Assembly (NCBI GenBank): GCA_030040015.1
Contig: JASHUM010000003.1
Coordinates: 1 to 39,742 of the forward strand
DNA from: Acidimicrobiales bacterium
GTDB lineage: Bacteria; Actinomycetota; Acidimicrobiia; Acidimicrobiales; UBA8190
Direction of reading: 5' to 3'
DNA: 39,742 bases
A model generated the notes under the pieces. It was given only the letters and a program-made list of their open reading frames with translations, had not been told where the DNA came from and ran no database searches. The position numbers were made by a program, and so were the translations under genes. Below, piece by piece: positions 23,970 through 30,950 of the stretch. Position 1 is the stretch's first letter. Every line of letters begins with the position of its first letter.

Positions 23970-25421
23970 TCCCGCCGACGACGAAGTCGAACCCCCGTTC
24001 ACCGCCGAAGTCGCCGAGCCGGTCGAGCTGGTCGAGCCGGTCGAGCCGGTCGAGCCCGTCGAGCTGGTCGAGACGATGGACGGCGACGGGCCGGTGAGGA
24101 GCTCGCCGACGACCGCCAGGAGCCCGTTGTCGCCGCCCACCAGGGGAACCGGGGCAAGGACCTGTTCGAGCTCTCCGAGCACGCCACCTTGACCGGTGGA
24201 CGGACTGGTCGGGGAGGTGGGCGAACCGGGAGACGGGGTCGGGGACGTCCCTGGGGAGCTCTGTCCGGAGGGCGCCCCGATGGCAGGCGAGGGTGACGTT
24301 GCGTACCCCACCGTCACCACGGTGCCGGACGGGCTGGTGCCAGTGGAGGTGGGCCCGGTGGACTGGCCGGCCGGGGACGAGGAGCCCTTCGACGGTTTGG
24401 TGACCGGGTGCTGGCGCGGGTGCCCCACGGCCACCAGCCGATGAGCGGCGCCAGAGGCGACGAGTGTGGCGATCAACGATGCCAGGACCACCGCGGCCGC
24501 CGGCACCCAGGCCCAGCGGCCTGCCCGTCGCAGGTCGCGCCGGACAGGTCCGGAGACCGGCCGCTTGAGGGGTACCAGCCCCACGGCGGCGCGCCGGTCC
24601 TGGCGACGCCGGTACAGGTCCTGGTCGGCGGCGTCGACGAGCCGGCGGGCGTCGGCACCCGACACGGGATATCCCGCCGCCCCCCAGGTGAAGGCGGGGG
24701 CCCCGGCACGCTGGATGCGCTCCATCAGCCGCTCTGCGGCATCGACGGACGTGAAGGGGAGCAGGATGACGAACTCGTCCCCGCCAACCCGGAACACGCG
24801 GTCCTCGTCTCGGAGATCGGCGTACAGGGCGCGTACCAACGCCATCAGGGCGGCGTCGCCGGCAGCGTGGCCCTCGGTGTCGTTGATGCGCTTGAGCCCG
24901 TCGAGGTCCACGGCCACCACGGTGACGTCGTGACCCCGACGATGCGCTGCGGACAAGGTCGCGGACAGCGTCTCGTCGAAGGCTCGCCGGTTTCCGACAC
25001 CGGTCAGGGCGTCGGTGCGCGTCGCCTCCTCGAGTCGGTTGAGGACCTCTTCGGTGGCGGTGGTCGTCACCCGGTCGATGGCCCGGTGCAGCCGGAGCTG
25101 GTCGTCTCCTTTGACCTCGGTGGCGGCGGCTTCCCGCAGGCTGGCGAGCCGACCGACCATGGCCGAGACCGACCGGTGGGCGCGGGCCCATGCCCGCCCG
25201 GCGTGATCCAGGCCGTCCGCACGTCCCCTGGCCAGGTCGTCGATGACCGCCTCGACCACCAGCCGGGCCTCCTCCTCGGGCAGCCGAGCGTCCCCCTGAA
25301 GCCGCTCGCGCCAGAGCCGGAGCCATCGGCCTGGATCAGGGGCTCGTCCCCGGGCCGGCCCGGAAGCCCCCGTTCCCTTGCCCTCCGGTGGATCCCCTGG
25401 AGGACCCGACGACTCAACCAT
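23940..25421 (-). CDS. Diguanylate cyclase (GGDEF) with C-terminal membrane helix and Ser/Thr/Pro tail
   Basis: A 493-residue protein with an unusual order. A helical N-terminal region (about 35-130) leads into a GGDEF domain (135-275) with TDALTGVGNRRAFDE, VDLDGLKRINDTEGH, and an intact GGDEF at 213-217. An RxxD inhibitory site (R204-D207) lies five residues before it, so product inhibition by cyclic-di-GMP is expected. One membrane helix follows at about 304-324. The last 170 residues are Ser/Thr/Pro/Gly-rich, with Ser-Thr-Gly repeats, and would lie outside the cell. The protein ends in a short hydrophobic stretch (GLLLALIG). The ATG has a GGGGGAG site about 7 nt upstream. It probably makes cyclic-di-GMP in response to something sensed at the surface; the signal is unknown. 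Confidence 0.87.
   Translation of the reverse strand: MVESSGPPGDPPEGKGTGASGPARGRAPDPGRWLRLWRERLQGDARLPEEEARLVVEAVIDDLARGRADGLDHAGRAWARAHRSVSAMVGRLASLREAAATEVKGDDQLRLHRAIDRVTTTATEEVLNRLEEATRTDALTGVGNRRAFDETLSATLSAAHRRGHDVTVVAVDLDGLKRINDTEGHAAGDAALMALVRALYADLRDEDRVFRVGGDEFVILLPFTSVDAAERLMERIQRAGAPAFTWGAAGYPVSGADARRLVDAADQDLYRRRQDRRAAVGLVPLKRPVSGPVRRDLRRAGRWAWVPAAAVVLASLIATLVASGAAHRLVAVGHPRQHPVTKPSKGSSSPAGQSTGPTSTGTSPSGTVVTVGYATSPSPAIGAPSGQSSPGTSPTPSPGSPTSPTSPSTGQGGVLGELEQVLAPVPLVGGDNGLLAVVGELLTGPSPSIVSTSSTGSTGSTGSTSSTGSATSAVNGGSTSSSAGSGLLLALIG
24016..24069. repeat. 9-bp repeats encoding Ser-Thr-Gly units
   Basis: Six tandem units related to GAGCCGGTC (plus-strand reading) run from 24016 to 24069, with one- or two-base variations. 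They encode the Ser-Thr-Gly/Ser-Thr-Ser repeat near the C-terminus of the diguanylate cyclase. Confidence 0.85.
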
Positions 25422-25687
25422 CTGCCACTCCCCCGCCGCTGGAAAACCTCACTCCAAATGGTGAGTCCGTCACGGCCAGTAGTAGCAACGCACCCTCAAC
25501 CCCTTTCTTGCGCTCCCTTCGGGCGATTTGCGGCCCTTGAACTGGGGGGCGGGAGCGGGAGTTGGCCCCTGAGCCGAGAGGCCTTCCGGGGCGGTTCCCC
25601 GAAGCAACCGTACTGGAAGCTTCCGTTCCGCGCGGCTCTTACTACTTTCTGTAGTCATCTTTGTAGCCCTTGGCGCACGCTCCGTGC
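25422..25687 (-). other. Non-coding leader or intergenic stretch upstream of the GGDEF gene
   Basis: These 266 nt separate the acyl-CoA dehydrogenase stop from the GGDEF start on the same strand and are visibly less GC-rich. A TACGGT box at 25612-25607 could start a leader of about 180 nt. Possible structure in it includes a GGGG/CCCC hairpin at its very start, a 7-bp stem pairing 25511-25517 with 25551-25557, and a CTCAC/GTGAG stem-loop at 25448-25465. A perfect GGAAGCTTCC palindrome lies at 25615-25624. A 62-codon frame (25658-25470) exists, but its third positions are not GC-biased like the real genes, so I do not call it. No known riboswitch consensus was recognised. Confidence 0.45.
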
Positions 25688-26833
25688 TCAGTGGGTGTCA
25701 GACCAGTTCCGGCCGCTCTCCATGTCGAGGTCGTGGGGCAGGCCGAGGACCCTCTCGGCCACGATGTTGCGCTGGACCTCCGAGGTGCCACCCCCGATGG
25801 TGAGGGCGCGCGAGTACAGATAGCCCTTTGACCACATGGCGTCGCCCCCCGGGCCTCCACCGGCCAGCATCGCCCTCGTCCCGGCCACCCGCATCGCCGT
25901 CGCCATGACCCGCTGGCCGTGCACATCGGCGAGCGCCTTGCGCACCGATGCCTCCGGACCTGGCGCCCGTCCGGACAGGGCGGCGCTGACCGTCCGCATT
26001 CGGATGAGACGAAGGATCTCCCCTTCCATCCACACCCGCGCCAGCTCCTGACGCAAGCTCGCATCGACCCCTGCGCCGGTCCGACGGACGAGATCGACAA
26101 GATCGGCCGCCGTCGGGCCCTGCCCCCACAGTGCGCCTTCGCCCGACAACGACACTCGCTCATTGCCCAACGTGACCTTGGCCAGCGCCCAACCGGCGTT
26201 CTCCTCTCCCACGAGGTTGTCGCCGGGCAGGCGTACGTCGTCGAGAAAAACCTCGTTGAAGGCATGGTCGCCGGTCATGTCGACGATGGGCCGGATGGTG
26301 ACCCCGGGCGCGTCCATGGGGCAGATGAAGTAGGAGATGCCTTGATGCTTGGGGGCATCGGGATCGGTGCGAGCGAGGAGGATGCCGAAGGCGGCGATGT
26401 GGGCGAAGCTCGTCCACACCTTCTGCCCGGTCACCACCCATTCGTCGCCGTCACGCACGGCCCGGGTGGAAAGCCCGGCGAGGTCGGAACCTGCACCCGG
26501 CTCACTGAAGAGCTGGCACCAGATCTCCTCGCCGGCCAGCAGAGGCAACAGGTAACGGTGCTTTTGCTCCTCGGTGCCGGCGTGTATCAACGTCGGACCC
26601 GCCCAACCGATGCCGATCTGGTTGAACGGACGGCGCACCCCGGCACGCCGGAGCTCATCGTCGATGACCAGCTGGGACTCGGGATCGGCGCCGAGGCCCC
26701 ACGGCTCGGGCCAGTGCGGCGCCACGTACCCGGACTCTGCCAACGAGCGCGGCGTGGGATCGGGGTGGGAGGCCAGCCACCGGCGCAGTGTCGTCCGTGC
26801 CGGATGTTCGTCCCCCGGAAGGGCGAGGTCCAC
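25688..26833 (-). CDS. Acyl-CoA dehydrogenase family protein
   Basis: A 381-residue FAD enzyme of fatty-acid or branched-chain acyl-CoA oxidation. Family motifs: QLFSEPGAGSDLAGL, VTGQKVWTSFAH, VFLDDVRLPGDNLVGEENAG, and the C-terminal TIGGGTSEVQRNIVAERVLG. The Glu that acts as base in medium- and short-chain enzymes (the E of the EGT motif) is Gly here. This variant is common in actinobacterial FadE proteins, where the base may sit elsewhere or on a partner subunit. The GTG at 26833 was chosen because a TACGCT box lies 7 nt upstream and because the frame upstream would overlap the divergent gene. It is paired head to head with an acyl-CoA ligase, with 23 nt between start codons. Confidence 0.88.
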   Translation of the reverse strand: MDLALPGDEHPARTTLRRWLASHPDPTPRSLAESGYVAPHWPEPWGLGADPESQLVIDDELRRAGVRRPFNQIGIGWAGPTLIHAGTEEQKHRYLLPLLAGEEIWCQLFSEPGAGSDLAGLSTRAVRDGDEWVVTGQKVWTSFAHIAAFGILLARTDPDAPKHQGISYFICPMDAPGVTIRPIVDMTGDHAFNEVFLDDVRLPGDNLVGEENAGWALAKVTLGNERVSLSGEGALWGQGPTAADLVDLVRRTGAGVDASLRQELARVWMEGEILRLIRMRTVSAALSGRAPGPEASVRKALADVHGQRVMATAMRVAGTRAMLAGGGPGGDAMWSKGYLYSRALTIGGGTSEVQRNIVAERVLGLPHDLDMESGRNWSDTH

Positions 26834-26840
26834 GGCGGTC

Positions 26841-26850
26841 AGCGTAGGCT
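26841..26850. promoter_or_regulatory. Compact bidirectional promoter with overlapping -10 boxes
   Basis: AGCGTAGGCT carries TAGGCT on the plus strand (26845-26850, 6 nt before the ligase ATG) and TACGCT on the minus strand (26846-26841, 7 nt before the dehydrogenase GTG). The two boxes share the central TA. Only 23 nt lie between the start codons, so both mRNAs would be leaderless. The -35 region of each promoter must lie inside the other gene's coding sequence. Confidence 0.6.
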
Positions 26851-26856
26851 GCGCCG

Positions 26857-28527
26857 ATGACCGATTGGAACTTCGCCGACGTCTGGGAAGCCGTGGCCGA
26901 GGTGCTCCCTGACGCGCCTGCCGTGGTGCAGGGAGACCGGCGGGTGAAGTGGGCGGACTTCGAGCGTCGTGCCAACGGGCTCTCGGCGACACTGCTCAAT
27001 GCCGGGGTGAAGTCCCAGGACAAGGTGGCGCAGTACCTCTACAACTGCCCGGAGTACCTCGAGTCCACGTTCGCCACCTTGAAGATCGGGCTGGTCCCGG
27101 TGAACACCAACTACCGCTACACCGAGGACGAGCTCGTCTACCTGTGGGACAACGCCGACGCCGTGGCCGTGGTGTTCCACGGCACGTTCACAGAGCGGAT
27201 CGGGAAGCTCCGCGACCGAGTGCCGCGGGTGACGACGTGGCTGTGGGTCGACGACGGCACCGGGCCGTGCCCGCCGTGGGCCGTTGCCTACGAGGAGGCG
27301 GCTGCCTCGTCCTCCGAGCGCCCGAGCGCGCCGTGGGGCCGGAGCGGGGACGACCTCTATCTTCTCTACACGGGCGGCACGACGGGGATGCCCAAGGGCG
27401 TCATGTGGCGCCAGGACGACCTGTTCCTCAAGCTCAACGCCGGGAACATGATCAAGGTCCCCGAGGACGATGGCCTCGACGGAGTCCGAAAGACGATCGT
27501 GGGCCCAGGGCCCGTTCTCCTTCCTGCCTGCCCGCTCATGCACGGGACCGGGGCCTTCACCTCCATGGGCGTACTCTGCGTGGGCGGGTGCGTGGTGCTG
27601 CTCACCGGGCGCCGCTTCGACCCGGCTGAGCTCCTCGAGACGGTGGACAGGGAGAACGTGAACGCCTTGGCCATCGTGGGCGACGCCTTCGCCAAGCCCA
27701 TCCTGGCCGGGCTCGACGCCGATCCCGGGCGCTACTCACTGGGCACCCTGCTGGCCATCATCTCCTCCGGCGTCATGTGGAGCGAGGAGACCAAGAAGGC
27801 GCTGCTCGCTCATCATGCGACCATGATGCTGGTGGATGCGTTCTCGTCGTCGGAGGCACTCGGCATGGGCACGTCGGTGTCCACATCGTCCAACACCGAA
27901 CACACGGCGCATTTCGCCCTCAGTCCCGAGGTGCGGGTGATCGACCCGGAGACCAATAAGGACGTCGTCCCCGGCTCGGGCATCAAGGGTGTGCTCGCCC
28001 TCGGCGGGCGGAACCCTCTCGGGTACTACAAGGATCCCGACAAGACAGCGGCCACCTTCCGCGAGATCGGCGGCGTGCGGTACTCGATCCCCGGCGACTA
28101 CGCCACGGTGGAGGCCGACGGGACCATCAGCGTCCTCGGCCGCGGATCGGTGGTGATCAACACCGGTGGCGAGAAGGTCTTCCCAGAGGAGGTCGAAGAA
28201 GCGCTGAAGACGCATCCTGCCGTGCGCGACGCGGTGGCGGTGGGCGTGCCGAGCGATCGCTTCGGCGAGATGGTGACCGCCGCTGTCGAGCTCGCACCTG
28301 GCGCCCGGGCCACCCCTGAAGAGCTCATCGAGCACGTCAGGGGCCGATTGGCCGCCTACAAGGCGCCCCGCAACATCCGTTTCGTCGACAGCATCGGCCG
28401 CTCACCGGCGGGCAAGGTGGACTACGCCCGACACCGCTCCGAGATGCTCGAGTGGGTCACCGACACAGGGCGGGGTGGCGACGCCGGGGACGTGGCGCCC
28501 GCCGCCGCCGGCGGAGAGCAACCATGA
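26857..28527 (+). CDS. Acyl-CoA synthetase (AMP-forming, FadD-like)
   Basis: A 556-residue adenylate-forming ligase that activates a carboxylic acid to its CoA thioester via an acyl-AMP. Motifs: YTGGTTGMPKGVMW (P-loop-like, about 170-185), the mid region PLMHGTGAF, PGDYATVEADGTISVLGR (the conserved Asp of the hinge region), INTGGEKVFPEEVEEAL, and the C-terminal catalytic Lys in SPAGKVDYARH. It resembles actinobacterial FadD proteins for fatty or sterol-derived acids. A Gly/Ala-rich tail ends in EQP. The start follows a -10 box by 6 nt. The stop overlaps the ATG of the next gene (ATGA). Paired with the divergent acyl-CoA dehydrogenase, it likely feeds a beta-oxidation-type path. Confidence 0.9.
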   Translation: MTDWNFADVWEAVAEVLPDAPAVVQGDRRVKWADFERRANGLSATLLNAGVKSQDKVAQYLYNCPEYLESTFATLKIGLVPVNTNYRYTEDELVYLWDNADAVAVVFHGTFTERIGKLRDRVPRVTTWLWVDDGTGPCPPWAVAYEEAAASSSERPSAPWGRSGDDLYLLYTGGTTGMPKGVMWRQDDLFLKLNAGNMIKVPEDDGLDGVRKTIVGPGPVLLPACPLMHGTGAFTSMGVLCVGGCVVLLTGRRFDPAELLETVDRENVNALAIVGDAFAKPILAGLDADPGRYSLGTLLAIISSGVMWSEETKKALLAHHATMMLVDAFSSSEALGMGTSVSTSSNTEHTAHFALSPEVRVIDPETNKDVVPGSGIKGVLALGGRNPLGYYKDPDKTAATFREIGGVRYSIPGDYATVEADGTISVLGRGSVVINTGGEKVFPEEVEEALKTHPAVRDAVAVGVPSDRFGEMVTAAVELAPGARATPEELIEHVRGRLAAYKAPRNIRFVDSIGRSPAGKVDYARHRSEMLEWVTDTGRGGDAGDVAPAAAGGEQP

Positions 28528-29267
28528 GAGGGGTGGTCCTGGCCGGCGGGAGCGGCACCAGGCTCCACCCCCTCACCCGGATCACCAACAAGCACCTGCT
28601 CCCCATCTACGACCGGCCCATGATCAGCTACGCCATCGAGGCGCTGGTGATGGCCGGGATCACGGAGATCATGCTGGTCACGGGTGGAACCCACGCCGGG
28701 GAGTTCCTGCGCCTGCTGGGCAACGGACACGATTACGGGATCGACCGTCTCTCCTACGCCTACCAGGACCGCCCGGGCGGCATCGCCGAGGCGCTGGGAC
28801 TGGCCGAGCGCTTCGCCGACGATGAACCCGTCCTCGTCATGCTCGGCGACAACATCGTGGAGCAGACGTTCCGCTCCACCGTCGAGTCGTTCACCGCACA
28901 GGGCAGCGGTGCCCGGATCATCCTCACCGAGGAGGAGGATCCCGTTCATCTCCGCCACCTGGGTGTGCCAGAGTTCGACGAAGCCCGGCGCGTCATCAGG
29001 ATCCTCGAAAAGCCCGAAGAGCCCCCCAGCCACTATGCCGTGACCGGCATCTACTGCTACTCGCCCGATGTGTTCCGGATCATCGGCACCCTGGTGCCTT
29101 CGGGTCGGGGTGAGCTGGAGATCACCGACGTGAACAACTGGTACGTCGACCAGGGTTCCATGGAGTACGACGTGCTCCAGGGGTTCTGGGGTGACGCCGG
29201 CGAGTCGATCGACGCCTACTACGCCGTCAACGACTTCGTGCGCCAGAACGGCGCCAACAAGGGCTGA
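28524..29267 (+). CDS. Sugar-1-phosphate nucleotidyltransferase (RmlA/RfbA-like, short form)
   Basis: A 247-residue nucleotidyltransferase close to glucose-1-phosphate thymidylyltransferase, which makes dTDP-glucose for rhamnose and other deoxysugars. MRGVVLAGGSGTRLHPLTR is the nucleotide-binding signature, KHLLPIYDRPMI contains the conserved Lys, LVMLGDNIVEQ the metal-binding Asp, and RILEKPEEPPSHYAVTGIY the sugar-binding loop. It lacks the C-terminal extension of long RmlA enzymes (about 290 aa), as do archaeal and some actinobacterial short forms. Its ATG overlaps the stop of the acyl-CoA ligase gene, an odd translational coupling of lipid and sugar-nucleotide enzymes. No rmlB, rmlC or rmlD is in the window. 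It converges on ftsX with 3 nt between stops. Confidence 0.85.
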   Translation: MRGVVLAGGSGTRLHPLTRITNKHLLPIYDRPMISYAIEALVMAGITEIMLVTGGTHAGEFLRLLGNGHDYGIDRLSYAYQDRPGGIAEALGLAERFADDEPVLVMLGDNIVEQTFRSTVESFTAQGSGARIILTEEEDPVHLRHLGVPEFDEARRVIRILEKPEEPPSHYAVTGIYCYSPDVFRIIGTLVPSGRGELEITDVNNWYVDQGSMEYDVLQGFWGDAGESIDAYYAVNDFVRQNGANKG

Positions 29268-29270
29268 GCG

Positions 29271-30152
29271 TCAGGCCTCGAGGAATCGGCGGATGGCGAA
29301 GGCGGAGCCGGCCGTGCCCACCACGATGCCGACGACGACCACGAGCAGGTTGGTCACCACCACCTGCGAATCCGGCATTCGCATCTGATAGAGAACGCTG
29401 CTCGGACTGCCGGTGGCGAAGTGGTCGAGGAGGAAGTGCAGCAGGACCACGGCTCCGGCCGCCACCGCCGCTCCGAGCACACCCTGGACCAGGCCCTCGC
29501 ACATGAAGGGCACCCGGATGAACCAGTTCGTGGCGCCCACCAGCTTCATGACCGACACCTCTCGCCGCCGGGCGAAGATGGCCAGGCGGATCGTGTTGAG
29601 GATCAACACCGAAGCCGAGAGCAGGAGGATCCCGGCCACGGCCAGGAAGACCCATTTGACGATGCCGACCACCGTTTCCATGTTGCGCACCGATTGGGGC
29701 TGGTGGGACACGGCCTGGACACCGGGCCGGCCGTTGAACTCCTGGAAGACGGCCTGAGCTTCTCTGGGATCGTTCAGGGCGCAGCGAAGCGAGGAGGGCA
29801 TCGTGGCCACGGTCAGGGCCTGCGACTCGTCGGGGGGGAGGAGCTGGCGGGCTTCGTTGAAGTCGTACTGCTGGCTCCGGTACAGGCAGGTGCGAACGTA
29901 GGGAAGAGCGGTGAGCTGCTGCTGTACGGAGTCTTGCTGTTGGGAGGAGATGCCCGGGTCGAGGAAGACGAGCACGTTCACGCCGTGCTGCCACTTGACC
30001 GTGGCTCGGGCGACACCCTGGCGCAGGAGCAGTGCAGCACCGGCCAACGACAACGACACGGCCACGGTCATGACGGCGGCCACCGTCATGAGCCGGTTCC
30101 GCCACAGGTTGGACGCCGTCTCGCGAGTCACATAGTCGATCGATACAGCCAC
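29271..30152 (-). CDS. ftsX: Cell-division ABC permease FtsX
   Basis: A 293-residue membrane protein with four helices: one near the N-terminus (LMTVAAVMTVAVSLSLAGAA), then an extracellular domain of about 110 residues, then three helices in the C-terminal half (VFLAVAGILLLSASVLIL and following). The cytoplasmic loop FARRREVSVMKLVGATNWF is the FtsX signature that contacts FtsE. With FtsE it activates peptidoglycan hydrolases (RipC in mycobacteria) through the outer loop, which carries two Cys. The GTG at 30152 is chosen over one at 30200 because the latter would overlap ftsE and because GAGG lies about 10 nt upstream. Gene order prfB-ftsE-ftsX is conserved, but smpB, which often follows in actinobacteria, is absent here. 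Confidence 0.92.
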   Translation of the reverse strand: MAVSIDYVTRETASNLWRNRLMTVAAVMTVAVSLSLAGAALLLRQGVARATVKWQHGVNVLVFLDPGISSQQQDSVQQQLTALPYVRTCLYRSQQYDFNEARQLLPPDESQALTVATMPSSLRCALNDPREAQAVFQEFNGRPGVQAVSHQPQSVRNMETVVGIVKWVFLAVAGILLLSASVLILNTIRLAIFARRREVSVMKLVGATNWFIRVPFMCEGLVQGVLGAAVAAGAVVLLHFLLDHFATGSPSSVLYQMRMPDSQVVVTNLLVVVVGIVVGTAGSAFAIRRFLEA

Positions 30153-30174
30153 GGTCGATGTCCTCGGGTTCTCG

Positions 30175-30861
30175 TCAGGTTCCGTATCCGTACACGCCAC
30201 GTTCCTGGTCGCGTACCAACATTCCGTGATCCAGCTCGATCACCCGCCGGCGCATCTGGTCGACGATGCCGGCGTCGTGGGTGGCGATCACCACCGTGGT
30301 CCCGGTGCGGTTGATCCGGTCGAGCAGGCGCATGATGCCTTGACTGGTGGCGGGGTCGAGGTTTCCGGTGGGCTCGTCGGCGAGAAGGATCAGCGGCCGG
30401 TTCACGAAGGCCCGCGCCACGGCGACACGTTGCTGCTCTCCACCCGACAGCTCGTGGGGAAGGTTGTCCCTTTTCTTCGCCAGTCCCACCAGTTCGAGGA
30501 CCTGGGGGACCTGCGAGACCACCACGTGCTTGGGACGACCGATGACCTCGAGTGCGAAGGCGACGTTCTCGAACACCGTCTTGTTGGGAAGCAGCCGGAA
30601 GTCCTGGAAGACGCAGCCGATGTTCCGGCGCAGGTAGGGGATGCGCCAGTTGCTGAGGATCCCGATGTCCCGGCCGGCCACCCAGATGCGCCCGCCGTTG
30701 GGCACCTCCTCGCGCAGCAGCAGCCGGATGGCCGTCGTCTTCCCCGAGCCCGAGGGACCCACGAGGAAGACGAACTCGCCCTTCTCGATCTCGAGTGAGA
30801 CTTCCCGCAAGGCCACGGTGCCGGCCTTGTAGGTCTTTGTGACGTTCTCGAAACGAATCAT
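30175..30861 (-). CDS. ftsE: Cell-division ATP-binding protein FtsE
   Basis: A 228-residue ABC ATPase that drives FtsX and thereby septal cell-wall hydrolysis. Walker A is [16 protein letters not shown], the Q-loop lies in [16 protein letters not shown], the signature is [16 protein letters not shown], Walker B is [14 protein letters not shown], and the H-loop is [11 protein letters not shown]. Length is normal. The ATG follows the prfB stop by 89 nt; that gap contains a TAGCCT box (30931-30926) and a small GC-rich hairpin, so ftsEX may have its own promoter in addition to read-through from secA-prfB. Confidence 0.96.
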   Translation of the reverse strand: MIRFENVTKTYKAGTVALREVSLEIEKGEFVFLVGPSGSGKTTAIRLLLREEVPNGGRIWVAGRDIGILSNWRIPYLRRNIGCVFQDFRLLPNKTVFENVAFALEVIGRPKHVVVSQVPQVLELVGLAKKRDNLPHELSGGEQQRVAVARAFVNRPLILLADEPTGNLDPATSQGIMRLLDRINRTGTTVVIATHDAGIVDQMRRRVIELDHGMLVRDQERGVYGYGT

Positions 30862-30925
30862 CTAATGGAGCCCCGATGGGTCTGCGCGCGCCCCACGACA
30901 GGGGTCGCCCTCGAGGATCGGGAAA

Positions 30926-30931
30926 AGGCTA
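30926..30931 (-). promoter_or_regulatory. Candidate -10 box for ftsEX
   Basis: TAGCCT on the minus strand in the prfB-ftsE gap, giving a leader of about 58 nt. No clear -35 box could be placed. A stem with CCCC/GGGG pairing lies in the leader. Tentative. Confidence 0.35.
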
Positions 30932-30950
30932 GCAGCCCGGGTTCGTCGGA

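Noticed and set aside
25470-25658. 62-codon minus-strand frame upstream of the GGDEF gene
   Set aside because: Third codon positions lack the strong GC bias of real genes here and no family is recognised; kept as a non-coding leader with doubt.
25422-25687. Cyclic-di-GMP (GEMM) or cyclic-di-AMP (ydaO) riboswitch
   Set aside because: A GGGGAACC block resembles part of ydaO, but the matching downstream block is missing and the GEMM core was not found.
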